From CAJQLB01 sp041392065 (GTDB lineage: Bacteria; Bacteroidota; Bacteroidia; Flavobacteriales; Flavobacteriaceae): a DNA stretch of 64,000 nucleotides. A model generated the notes under the pieces. That model made no database searches. It was not told the DNA's origin and saw nothing but the letters and a program-made list of their open reading frames with translations. Numbering within the stretch: position 1 is the first letter of the stretch; each line of letters opens with the position of its first letter. Of the stretch, positions 8,337-16,937 are shown piece after piece. The DNA is taken from contig JAWKMU010000001.1 in the NCBI GenBank assembly GCA_041392065.1, positions 186,001 through 250,000 on the forward strand. The letters run 5' to 3'. Position numbers and translations under genes: made by a program.

Positions 8337-11063
8337 TTACACAAGTTCCTTTTTATACTTGCCTTTACTTTTCCTGATTCTTACAGCTACAACTTTATAT
8401 TCTGGACACATAGCTTCACTATCGTGAACATCACCAGTTATGTTATTAATCATAATTTCTGGAAAGTGAAACGTAGTACTTAAGATACCTTGTTTTACTT
8501 CGTCTGTAATTCTCGCTTTTACATCCACTTTACCACGAGGAGATTCTAAACATACATAATCGCCTTCGTTTATTAAATGTGTCTTAGCATCATTTGGATG
8601 AATCATTAAATAATCATCTTGTAAAATTTGTTCATTGGCAGTTCTACGAGTCATTGCACCACAATTATAATGTTCTAACTCTCTATTGGTAGTTAAAATA
8701 TAAGGATACTCTTTTGCATGTTCTTTGAGCTCTACAGTTTCTTCCCAAGCATTAAATTCAAACTTCCCTTTACCACGTTTAAATTCTGTGGTATGTAAAA
8801 TTTTAGTATCAGTTCCATCAGGAGCAACAGGCCATTGTAATCCATTTTTACCTAATCTATCCCATTTAATGCCAGCAAAGAAAGGTACAATTTGAGAGAT
8901 TTCTTCTAGCATACCATCAGGTGTGTAATCAGGTTGCTTATAACCCATTCTGTTCATAATATCAACAATGATTTGACCATCTGGTTTTGTTCCAGGAATT
9001 GGTTCCACCACTTGTCTTACGGCTTGTACACGACGTTCGCCATTGGTAAATGTTCCAGATTTTTCTAGGAAAGAAGCACCTGGTAAAATGACATCAGCAT
9101 ATTTTGCAGTTTCGGTCATGAAAAGTTCTTGTACAATGACTAAATCTGTGGATTGTAATGCTTTAATTACTTTTTGGGTGTTAGGATCAGTTTGAACAAC
9201 ATCTTCTCCAATAATCCAAATAGATTTTAATTTGCCTTCAAGTGCAGCATCAAACATCTCAGGTATTTTCCACCCAATATGCTTTGGTACTTCAACACCA
9301 TAAAATTCGTTGTATTTTTTATTGACTTCGTCATTGGTTACATCTAAATATCCTGCTCCTTGATGCGGTTGAACTCCCATATCAGCTGATCCTTGAACAT
9401 TATTCTGACCACGTAATGGATTTACTCCAACACCACGACGTCCAATATTTCCAGTCATCAATGCCAGATCTGCAATTTGCATTACTGTAAATGTACCTTG
9501 AGAATGTTCAGTAACACCTAAACCATGAAACGACATCGCGTTTGGAGCGGTTGCATAAGCAATTGCTGCAGCTCTCACTTCATCACGAGTAACTCCTGAA
9601 ATTTGTTCAATATGATCTAAATCAATTGCAAGTAACTCTTTTTTGAAGTCTTCAAAACCCTCTGTTCTAGTTTTAATAAAGGTTTCATCAACTAAGCCTT
9701 CTGAAACAATATAGTACATCATCATGTTTAACACAGCTACGTTTGTACCTGGTCTTAACGCTATATGATGTGTGGCATAACGAGCTAATTCAGTTCGTCT
9801 AGGATCTAAAACAATGGACACATTATCAGATTTCATGGCAAACTGCTTCAACTTAGCTCCAGTTACTGGATGTGCATCTGTTGGATTAGCTCCAATAACC
9901 ATGATACAGTTAGTGTCTTTTAAATCGTCAATAGAATTTGTTGCGGCTCCAGTTCCATAAGTGCGTTGCATTCCTAAAGCTGTTGGAGAGTGGCAAACAC
10001 GAGCACAACCATCAATATTATTGGTTTGAATAACAGCACGATAGAACTTCTGCATCAAATAATTTTCTTCGTTTGTACAACGAGAGGATGAAATACCAGC
10101 CATAGAATCTGGACCAAATTCTTTTTTATAGTAGTTGAATTTTTCAGTAATATAATCATAAACTTCGTCCCAGGTCACCTTTTCAAATTCACCATTTCTT
10201 TTAATCATTGGCGAGTTTAAGCGCTCAGGATGGTCGTAAAATTTAAAAGCATAACGTCCTTTTAAGCAAGTGTGACCTTGGTTTACTTCGGCATCATAAG
10301 GTGCACGAATACTCAATATTTCGCCATTACTTGTAGATACTTCAAGATTACAACCAACACCACAATATGTGCAAATGGTTCTTGTTTTATCCGTAGCTTG
10401 AATAGCTTTTGATTGAAATACATCTGAAATGGCTGAGGTTGGACACGCTTGAGAACAAGCACCACAACTCACACAATCGGAGTCCATAAACGAGGTGTCA
10501 AATCCTTTAATGATCTTTGAGTCGAAACCTCTTCCAGACATGCTCAATACAAATTCACCTTGAACTTCATCACAGGCTCTAACACAACGATAACAGTTGA
10601 TGCATTTAGATAAATCCGACGTCATGTAAGGATGACTCAAATCTTTCATTCTATTTAAATGATTGTCACCTTCAGGATATCGTACATCACGAATTCCAAC
10701 TTGTGCAGCAACAGTTTGCAGTTCACAATTACCATTTACTTCACAGGTTAAGCAGTCCAAAGGATGGTCAGTTAAAACTAACTCCACTATGTTTTTGCGC
10801 AAGGTTTTAATTGCCTCTGTACTTGTGTAAATATATTGACCTTCAGCCACTGGAGTATGACATGAAGCCATAGTTTTTAATGAACCATTGGCTTCTAAGG
10901 CAACTTCAACACTACACACTCTACAAGAACCAAAAGGATCTAGATTTGGTGCATCACATAAAGTTGGAACAAGATTTTTTTCTTTATAACGACGAATAAA
11001 AGAAAGCATAGTTTCGCCTTCTTTAATTTCAAATGCTCTGTTATCTATATATGCTGTTTTCAT
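8337..11063 (-). CDS. fdhA: NAD-linked formate dehydrogenase alpha subunit (molybdopterin/Fe-S)
   Basis: 908 residues. The NuoG-like N-terminus binds a 2Fe-2S cluster (Cys36, Cys47, Cys50 and a fourth near residue 68). His/Cys-type and two ferredoxin-type 4Fe-4S motifs (CINCYRCVRAC, CVSCGACSQACP) follow at about residues 100-215. The molybdopterin domain starts with CTYCGVGCNLEV. The active-site position in CARVCHSP is Cys357, so this is a cysteine rather than selenocysteine enzyme. The C-terminal MopB domain includes TTNRELEHYNCGAMTRR. It oxidises formate to CO2 (reversible in related soluble enzymes) and passes electrons to the NuoE/F-like subunit at 11630, from which it is separated by an inserted four-helix-bundle gene. 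No signal peptide, so cytoplasmic. Confidence 0.93.
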   Translation of the reverse strand: MKTAYIDNRAFEIKEGETMLSFIRRYKEKNLVPTLCDAPNLDPFGSCRVCSVEVALEANGSLKTMASCHTPVAEGQYIYTSTEAIKTLRKNIVELVLTDHPLDCLTCEVNGNCELQTVAAQVGIRDVRYPEGDNHLNRMKDLSHPYMTSDLSKCINCYRCVRACDEVQGEFVLSMSGRGFDSKIIKGFDTSFMDSDCVSCGACSQACPTSAISDVFQSKAIQATDKTRTICTYCGVGCNLEVSTSNGEILSIRAPYDAEVNQGHTCLKGRYAFKFYDHPERLNSPMIKRNGEFEKVTWDEVYDYITEKFNYYKKEFGPDSMAGISSSRCTNEENYLMQKFYRAVIQTNNIDGCARVCHSPTALGMQRTYGTGAATNSIDDLKDTNCIMVIGANPTDAHPVTGAKLKQFAMKSDNVSIVLDPRRTELARYATHHIALRPGTNVAVLNMMMYYIVSEGLVDETFIKTRTEGFEDFKKELLAIDLDHIEQISGVTRDEVRAAAIAYATAPNAMSFHGLGVTEHSQGTFTVMQIADLALMTGNIGRRGVGVNPLRGQNNVQGSADMGVQPHQGAGYLDVTNDEVNKKYNEFYGVEVPKHIGWKIPEMFDAALEGKLKSIWIIGEDVVQTDPNTQKVIKALQSTDLVIVQELFMTETAKYADVILPGASFLEKSGTFTNGERRVQAVRQVVEPIPGTKPDGQIIVDIMNRMGYKQPDYTPDGMLEEISQIVPFFAGIKWDRLGKNGLQWPVAPDGTDTKILHTTEFKRGKGKFEFNAWEETVELKEHAKEYPYILTTNRELEHYNCGAMTRRTANEQILQDDYLMIHPNDAKTHLINEGDYVCLESPRGKVDVKARITDEVKQGILSTTFHFPEIMINNITGDVHDSEAMCPEYKVVAVRIRKSKGKYKKELV

Positions 11064-11155
11064 TATTCAATTTCTTATTTCTGGTCTACAATTTCTGATT
11101 CACAATTTCTAGTTTACAATTGCTGGTATACTAACAAGGAATTAGAAACACCAAA
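11064..11155. repeat. Left flank repeat of the four-helix-bundle cassette
   Basis: Low-complexity tandem wording (TTTCTGGTCTACAATTTCTG and variants). TTATTTCTGGT at 11075-11085 and AACAAGGAATTA at 11133-11144 both recur in the same order on the other side of the four-helix-bundle gene. Confidence 0.6.
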
Positions 11156-11566
11156 TTAGGAATAGTTTTCATCAGGTTCTTTAAATTTATTTCCTTTATA
11201 TTGCGATTGCTGAAGGTACTTTATAAAGCCTCCAATTTGTTTTCCAATTTTATCGGCTAACTCGTAATTTTTATAAAATGTTTCTTTAGTGATATATCTA
11301 AAATCTAAAGCTCGATATAATTGAGATTTAGTTTCAGATAATGATCCTTTAGAAATTGTCAAAAAATGAATAAACTCTTTATTACCATCTCTATCAAAAC
11401 CTTCAGCTATATTATCCATCACAGAGCTCGATGACCTTAATATTTGATCTTTTAGGGTAAAATCTTTTGAAAACGTAGGCTTAGAAGTAGATTCATAAAT
11501 ACTCTTGACAAGTTTTCTTGATTCTCTCCAAATCTCTAAATCTTCAAATCGTTTTACTGTTCCCAT
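11156..11566 (-). CDS. Four-helix-bundle protein (S23/23S rRNA intervening-sequence protein family)
   Basis: 136 residues with the family signature: FEDLEIWRESRKLVKSIYE at the start, LKDQILRSSSSVMDNIAEGF in helix 2, and the aromatic/leucine-rich ALDFRYITKETF and GGFIKYLQQ later. The predicted fold is a small four-helix bundle that oligomerises. The family is known from rRNA intervening sequences and from variable loci in many bacteria; its role is unclear. It splits the formate dehydrogenase operon and is flanked by matching repeats, which suggests a mobile or recently inserted cassette rather than a functional part of the enzyme. Confidence 0.85.
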   Translation of the reverse strand: MGTVKRFEDLEIWRESRKLVKSIYESTSKPTFSKDFTLKDQILRSSSSVMDNIAEGFDRDGNKEFIHFLTISKGSLSETKSQLYRALDFRYITKETFYKNYELADKIGKQIGGFIKYLQQSQYKGNKFKEPDENYS

Positions 11567-11629
11567 TTATTATTTCTGGTTTTTGGTTTCTTATTCTTGG
11601 TTTCTCAACAAGGAATTATAAATCAGGAA
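11567..11629. repeat. Right flank repeat of the four-helix-bundle cassette
   Basis: Contains TTATTTCTGGT (11570-11580) and AACAAGGAATTA (11607-11618), the same two words and order as the left flank. The two flanks are therefore degenerate direct repeats of roughly 70 bp. Confidence 0.6.
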
Positions 11630-13288
11630 TTAGGAATCGCAAAAATATTTGCGTAATTCATCATCAAAATATTGTAAGGCATTGCGAACAGGAAGTGAAA
11701 TTCCTCCACCATGCGCACATAGAGAGCCTTTTTCTAAAGTTGTCAATAAATCGGTAAATAGTTTTTTATCTATTTTATAATCTGATGTTAATGCCTTTTC
11801 TGATAATTCTTGTCCGCGTTTTGTGCCTAACCTACAAGGAAAACATTTTCCGCAACTTTCATAAGCTGCAAAATCGAATAAGTGTTCTATAAATTTCATA
11901 ATAGGAAAGTCTTTTGGAATTGATACTACAGAAGCATGACCTAATAGAAATCCGTTTTTTGAAAACGATTCAAAATCTATGGTTAAATCCTCAAATTTTG
12001 AAACAGGAACTAATCCACCAAGAGGGCCACCAATTTGAACAGCTTTAACATCAGATTTGAAACCTCCACCAAGTTCATTAATAACATAAGATAAAGGTGT
12101 TCCCATTTCCACTTCATACATTCCTGGATTATTGAAAAAGCTATCTAATGATACTAATTTTGTTCCAGAAGAACGTTCAGTGCCAATAGCTTTCCAAGCT
12201 TCTCCGCCATTAGAAATGATATAGTGTAATGCAGCTAAAGTTTCAACGTTATTAACGGTTGTTGGTTTGTTGAATAAGCCTTTTTGAGCAGGAAATGGAG
12301 GTCTAACTCTCACTTCAGGACGTTGTCCTTCAATAGAATTTATTAAAGCGGTTTCTTCACCACAGATATATGAACCTTGCGCTTGAATGATTTTAAAATC
12401 GAAACTAAAATCTGAACCATTGATATTGTCACCAATTAAATTATTAGTTCTTAAATCATCAATAGCATTTTGAACTATTTTTACAGCTTCAGGATATTCT
12501 GCACGAATGTAAAGAATACCATATTTTGCATGAGTGACATAACCTGAAATTAGCATTCCAAACAACACTGAATGCGGTTGATGTTCTAATAAATATCTAT
12601 CAGAATAAGCGCCAGGATCGCCTTCATCTGCATTACAGATAATAAATTTTGTTTCGTTTTCAACGTTTCGGCAAAACTGTAATTTTAATCCCATTGGGAA
12701 ACCTGCACCACCACGACCTCTGACATTAGAGATTTTTATTTCTTCTAATACATCAGCTGAATCTTGTTTTAAAGCCTTTAAAAATGGCTGATAGTACTCT
12801 TGAATATTTGTAAAAGTTTGGGTTAAAATTTGCTTACCACTTGCTTTTATATTGTATGTGTCTTGATTTAAATTGGTTTCTGAATCAACTATAGAATTTA
12901 AGTTAGAAATTGCGTCACCAGAATAATTTTTCCCATCATAATGAAAGGCGGAATTTTCATGGCATCGACCTAAACAGGTCATGTGTCCAATTTCGTCAGC
13001 ATCAAATTTACTTTTAAGTGAATCGATTACTTTTTCTTGAGTACCAGCACAAACGCATGCAGTTCCGTTACACACATATACTTTTTTTCCTTTGTTTTCT
13101 GGTTTTAAATAATCATAAAAACTAGCTGTTCCAAACGCATTGGCTTTACCAATGAGAAATTCATCGGCTAATTTGGCCATGGCTTCCTCACTTGGAGAAC
13201 CCTCTGGTTTTGCTAATTTCCCAAGTTTGTCAAAGAGGTTGTCCTTGATGCCTTTTCTTCCTAATAATTCACTTAAATTATCTGACAT
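11630..13288 (-). CDS. fdhB: Formate dehydrogenase NADH-binding subunit (NuoE/NuoF-like fusion)
   Basis: 552 residues in two parts. About residues 1-140 are a NuoE/thioredoxin-like 2Fe-2S domain (CNGTACVCAG, then CLGRCHENSA). The rest is NuoF-like, with GRGGAGFPMGLK for NADH, CNADEGDPGAYSDR for FMN, and a C-terminal 4Fe-4S motif ESCGKCFPCRLGTKRG with a further Cys in LCAHGGG. This is the diaphorase arm that reduces NAD+ with electrons from the formate-oxidising subunit encoded downstream. The fusion order matches soluble NAD-dependent formate dehydrogenases and HoxF-like subunits. It is clearly a complex I relative, but the neighbouring formate dehydrogenase and FdhD genes assign it to formate metabolism rather than respiration. 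Confidence 0.9.
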   Translation of the reverse strand: MSDNLSELLGRKGIKDNLFDKLGKLAKPEGSPSEEAMAKLADEFLIGKANAFGTASFYDYLKPENKGKKVYVCNGTACVCAGTQEKVIDSLKSKFDADEIGHMTCLGRCHENSAFHYDGKNYSGDAISNLNSIVDSETNLNQDTYNIKASGKQILTQTFTNIQEYYQPFLKALKQDSADVLEEIKISNVRGRGGAGFPMGLKLQFCRNVENETKFIICNADEGDPGAYSDRYLLEHQPHSVLFGMLISGYVTHAKYGILYIRAEYPEAVKIVQNAIDDLRTNNLIGDNINGSDFSFDFKIIQAQGSYICGEETALINSIEGQRPEVRVRPPFPAQKGLFNKPTTVNNVETLAALHYIISNGGEAWKAIGTERSSGTKLVSLDSFFNNPGMYEVEMGTPLSYVINELGGGFKSDVKAVQIGGPLGGLVPVSKFEDLTIDFESFSKNGFLLGHASVVSIPKDFPIMKFIEHLFDFAAYESCGKCFPCRLGTKRGQELSEKALTSDYKIDKKLFTDLLTTLEKGSLCAHGGGISLPVRNALQYFDDELRKYFCDS

Positions 13289-13453
13289 GCATTAATTGTA
13301 ATTTGATTGGTTTTTATTCTTAAATTATAGTTAACTACTCTAAAAGAAATTATTTGGTTTGAAGCTGGAAGACCGAAGACTGGAGTTGTAAACTCAGCCA
13401 TGTTTTTATTATGCGTTACATCTTTCTTCATGCTTCTGTCTTCTAACTTTATA

Positions 13454-14278
13454 TTAACTTGCTTTTGTATTGGTTGATTCTATTTTGGTTCGTTGTGGAT
13501 TGGAATAACAGGTGGCTCTTTCATCTCTACAAAAGGCAAACAAGGTAATACCAAGTTCTTTGGCATAATCTACAGCCAATGAAGAAGGTGCAGAAACAGC
13601 AGCTAAAATAGGAATACGTGCTTTGAAACATTTAATGACTATTTCATAAGAAATTCTGCCACTAACTGTCATGATTTTTGCTTCATTTAACTTTTTATCA
13701 TTAATTAGTTTTCCAACAATTTTGTCAACTGCATTGTGTCTTCCTATGTCTTCCATAGCACATAGCAAATCACCTTTTAAAGTAAAAGCTGCAGCTGCAT
13801 GTGTGCCACCAGATTTTCTAAAATCGAACTGAAAATTATTCATTTTATTGAATAAGGTGTCTAATAGCCTAATGTCAATTTTATCATTATCATCTATAGT
13901 TTTTCCTATAAATGCCAAATCACTTAATTCTGTTTTTCCGCATATACCACAAGATGAGATTGAAAGCAAACTTCTGCTATTGGTATAACCATCGCCTAAT
14001 TTATCTTCTGGGATATCTAGGTTTACAATAGTTACAATACCATTTTCATTTTCTTTTTTCAAAGAAATTTCAGGAATTAAATCAATATCATTGATGACGC
14101 CTTCAGCATGCAGCAAACCACGAACAAGGTCTATATCATTTCCAGGAGTTCGCATGGAAACTGTAAATGGCTTGTTATTAATATTAATTTGTAAGGCTTC
14201 TTCAACAGTTAATGCATCAACAATTTTGTCGATGTCATTATTATCAAATTTCTTGCCTTCGTAATTACGAGTTGCCAT
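13454..14278 (-). CDS. fdhD: Formate dehydrogenase accessory sulfurtransferase FdhD
   Basis: 274 residues, typical length. The catalytic CGICG motif supplies Cys110 and Cys113, which in FdhD carry persulfide sulfur from a cysteine desulfurase to the molybdenum cofactor of formate dehydrogenase. SGGTHAAAAF, ALCAMEDIGRHNAVDKIVGK and SGRISYEIVIKC are further family blocks. It lies upstream of the dehydrogenase genes on the same strand, separated by 165 nt of AT-rich sequence containing a degenerate GAAGACCGAAGACTGG repeat, so it may be transcribed with or separately from them. Confidence 0.95.
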   Translation of the reverse strand: MATRNYEGKKFDNNDIDKIVDALTVEEALQININNKPFTVSMRTPGNDIDLVRGLLHAEGVINDIDLIPEISLKKENENGIVTIVNLDIPEDKLGDGYTNSRSLLSISSCGICGKTELSDLAFIGKTIDDNDKIDIRLLDTLFNKMNNFQFDFRKSGGTHAAAAFTLKGDLLCAMEDIGRHNAVDKIVGKLINDKKLNEAKIMTVSGRISYEIVIKCFKARIPILAAVSAPSSLAVDYAKELGITLFAFCRDERATCYSNPQRTKIESTNTKAS

Positions 14279-14383
14279 GAGGTTGAGGTTACGTCAAAAT
14301 CACTTAAATCAACGTACAATTTACATAAAGTTGAGCGATTTTGCCATTTTTATTTTATAACGATGTGTTAAAATGAAAAATTA

Positions 14384-15166
14384 TTAATCCAGAAGTTGAA
14401 GGGTGACTAAATATGCACAATGGTCTGAAGCGATGGTGTCACAAATCACCTTGGTGTTAAGAACCTTCCATTTGTATTTAGGATAGAACAACACATAGTC
14501 AATTTTTTGGGTAGGATTTTCTGATGAAAAAGTGGGTTCAGGATTGGTATTGTCATAACTGGCAGTCCAGAAACTTTCAAGTATGTTCATGGTTTCGCTG
14601 CCTGGTTCCGCATTTAAATCACCAGCTAAAATAGTTGGATACTTATTGCTAGAAAATATCTTATTAATTTCTTTAGCTTGCATGATTTTATTGGTTTCAA
14701 GCTTTAAATGATCAAGATGTGTCCCAATAAATGAAATGGTATCATTAGATGGTAGTACTGTTGTAATTTCTAGTGCTGCACGTGGTTCATCATCATGTAG
14801 ATGTGGTAATGGAACATTTCTTGTATTCAAAAAAGTGTATTTTGAGAGGACACCTTCACCATATTCGCCATCATCATAATGCATGGCTCTAGCATAAATT
14901 GGAGCCATTTTTGTTCGCCAACCAAGTTCGGTGACTAAATCATATTTTTTAGCACGATTGGTTTTGTAGTCTACTTCCTGAAGTGCAACAAAATCAGGAT
15001 TAGCATCAATAATAACTTTAGCAATAACATCAAGATTGAAGTCACCTTTCATGGTTTTTCCGTGCAGAATATTAAAGGTTAGAACCTTAACAATTTTTGT
15101 ACTATCTGCTTGTGAATGAATATTAAGACTAAAAATACACAAACATAAACTCAGGAGCGTTTTCAT
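14384..15166 (-). CDS. Exported endonuclease/exonuclease/phosphatase (EEP) family hydrolase
   Basis: 260 residues with a signal peptide (MKTLLSLCLCIFSLNIHSQ). EEP-fold catalytic motifs appear in order: TFNILHG, VALQEVD (metal-binding Glu), GTHLDHL, LAGDLNAEP, KIDYVLFYP and SDHCAYLV (catalytic His). The fold cleaves phosphodiesters or phosphomonoesters with Mg2+; the substrate could be nucleic acid, a sphingolipid-type head group or an inositol phosphate. It abuts the formate-tetrahydrofolate ligase gene with no gap, so they are cotranscribed, but a functional link is not obvious. Confidence 0.85.
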   Translation of the reverse strand: MKTLLSLCLCIFSLNIHSQADSTKIVKVLTFNILHGKTMKGDFNLDVIAKVIIDANPDFVALQEVDYKTNRAKKYDLVTELGWRTKMAPIYARAMHYDDGEYGEGVLSKYTFLNTRNVPLPHLHDDEPRAALEITTVLPSNDTISFIGTHLDHLKLETNKIMQAKEINKIFSSNKYPTILAGDLNAEPGSETMNILESFWTASYDNTNPEPTFSSENPTQKIDYVLFYPKYKWKVLNTKVICDTIASDHCAYLVTLQLLD

Positions 15167-16834
15167 TTAGAATAGTCCAGAAATATTACCATCGTTATCA
15201 ATGCTTATATTTTCTGAAGCTGGATGCGCTGGAAGTCCAGGCATTCGCATCATATCTCCAGTTATAGGCACTAAAAATCCAGCTCCAGCAGCAATTTCTA
15301 TTTCACGAACTGTGATGGTAAACCCTTTTGGTCTTCCTAATAAGGCTGGATTATCTGACAATGATTTTTGTGTTTTAGCAATACAAACTGGAAGCCCTTC
15401 TAGACCTAAATTTGCTATAGTACGCAAGTTACGTTTAGCTAAAGAGGAATATTCAACATCATCTGCACCATAAATTTTTGTTGCAATGGTTTTAATTTTG
15501 TCTTCAACGCTCATGCTCCAGCTGTACATTGGTTTAAATTTAGAAAAGCCACCTTCAACGATATCAACAACATGTTGGGCTAGTTCTAAAGCTCCTTTAC
15601 CTCCTTTAGCCCAAACTTCAGCTAGGGCTACTCTAGTGCCTTTTGTTTTAGCAAAGGCTTTTATGATATCTATTTCAGCATCTGTATCAGATATAAATTT
15701 ATTTATGGCTATAACTGGTGTAAGACCAAATTGTTTAACATTTTCAAGATGTTTTTCAAGATTAGGGAGTCCATTTTTTAAGGCGTCTAAATTTTCTTCA
15801 GTTAATGATTTTAAATCAGCTCCACCATGATATTTTAAGGCTCTAATGGTTGTAGTAATTACAACTGCTTTTGGAGCTAAACCTGCACTTTGACATTTGA
15901 TATCTAAAAATTTTTCTGCACCTAAATCGGCTCCAAAACCTGCCTCTGTAACTGTATAATCTGATAATGTCATACCCATACGAGTAGCTATTACAGAATT
16001 TGTTCCTTGAGCGATATTTGCAAAGGGACCACCATGAATAATAGCTGGATTTCCTTCAATAGTTTGTACTAAATTAGGTTTTATAGCTTCTTTTAATAAA
16101 GCAGCCATGGCACCTTGAACTTTTAAATCTTTACAATAAATAGGTTCTCTATCTTTAGTATAGCCAATAAAGATATTACCAAGACGCTCCTTTAAATTTT
16201 CTAAATCATCAGACAAGCATAAAATTGCCATAATCTCTGAAGCAGCAGTGATATCAAATCCAGTTTCTCTTGGTACACCAGAGCCTGTTCCACCTAAACC
16301 AATTATTATGTTTCTAAGTGATCGGTCATTCATGTCCATAACACGTTTCCATGTCACTGTTCTTGGGTCTAAACCAACCGAATTTGTTTTACTTTGAATA
16401 TTATTATCTATTACTGCTGAAAGCAAATTATGCGCTTTTTCAATTGCTGCAAAATCTCCAGTAAAATGGAGATTGATATCTTCCATTGGAAGCACTTGGC
16501 TAAAACCTCCTCCAGTTGCACCACCTTTAATTCCAAAAACAGGTCCAAGAGACGGTTCTCTCAAAACAACTGTTGTTTGTTTTCCTAATTGATTTAATCC
16601 TTCAGAAAGTCCAATAGACATTGTTGTTTTTCCTTCACCTGCAGGTGTTGGAGAAATAGCTGTAACTAATATTAGATTACTTTTATTAACCTTTTCTTTA
16701 TCGATGATGGAATGCGGTAATTTTGCTTTATACTTACCGTACATTTCAATATCATCTGCACTAAGGCCTAATTTTTCAGCAATTTTACTAATGTGTTTTA
16801 ATTGTATGTCTTTGGCTATTTCTTGATCCGTCAT
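15167..16834 (-). CDS. fhs: Formate-tetrahydrofolate ligase
   Basis: 555 residues, full length. PTPAGEGKTT near residue 66 is the ATP-binding loop. LREPSLGPVFGIKGGATGGG, EDINLHFTGDFAAI and AGAGFLVPITGDMMRMPGLP are highly conserved family blocks. It makes 10-formyl-tetrahydrofolate from formate, ATP and THF. Its position in the same minus-strand block as formate dehydrogenase and fdhD forms a formate node, in which formate can be oxidised for NADH or fixed onto folate. The upstream region (16835-16937) contains TATCTTTCG on the minus strand, one mismatch from the -7 consensus. Confidence 0.97.
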   Translation of the reverse strand: MTDQEIAKDIQLKHISKIAEKLGLSADDIEMYGKYKAKLPHSIIDKEKVNKSNLILVTAISPTPAGEGKTTMSIGLSEGLNQLGKQTTVVLREPSLGPVFGIKGGATGGGFSQVLPMEDINLHFTGDFAAIEKAHNLLSAVIDNNIQSKTNSVGLDPRTVTWKRVMDMNDRSLRNIIIGLGGTGSGVPRETGFDITAASEIMAILCLSDDLENLKERLGNIFIGYTKDREPIYCKDLKVQGAMAALLKEAIKPNLVQTIEGNPAIIHGGPFANIAQGTNSVIATRMGMTLSDYTVTEAGFGADLGAEKFLDIKCQSAGLAPKAVVITTTIRALKYHGGADLKSLTEENLDALKNGLPNLEKHLENVKQFGLTPVIAINKFISDTDAEIDIIKAFAKTKGTRVALAEVWAKGGKGALELAQHVVDIVEGGFSKFKPMYSWSMSVEDKIKTIATKIYGADDVEYSSLAKRNLRTIANLGLEGLPVCIAKTQKSLSDNPALLGRPKGFTITVREIEIAAGAGFLVPITGDMMRMPGLPAHPASENISIDNDGNISGLF

Positions 16835-16937
16835 AATATTGGTTGTTTATTTAGTCTTCGAAAGATAGTTAATTCCTTTAATTTTATTCTATGATTTAAA
16901 TTTTTCAAAAATGTTATAAGATTACGAAAAGACTTTT

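Noticed and set aside
9990..10000. Possible selenocysteine site in formate dehydrogenase
   Set aside because: The codon at the active-site position is TGC (Cys357), not TGA, and no SECIS-like hairpin is needed.
11630..13288. Complex I (NuoE/NuoF) identity
   Set aside because: The domain fusion, the absence of other nuo genes and the adjacent formate dehydrogenase and fdhD genes assign it to formate dehydrogenase.
13289..13453. Possible small RNA or regulatory RNA between fdhB and fdhD
   Set aside because: Contains only a degenerate GAAGACCGAAGACTGG tandem and AT-rich sequence; no hairpin with T-run or promoter was convincing.
15201..15830. Two long plus-strand frames (90 and 114 codons) opposite the formate-tetrahydrofolate ligase gene
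   Set aside because: They mirror highly conserved fhs codons, are Ser/Pro-rich as expected for antisense frames, and have no promoter or homology pattern.
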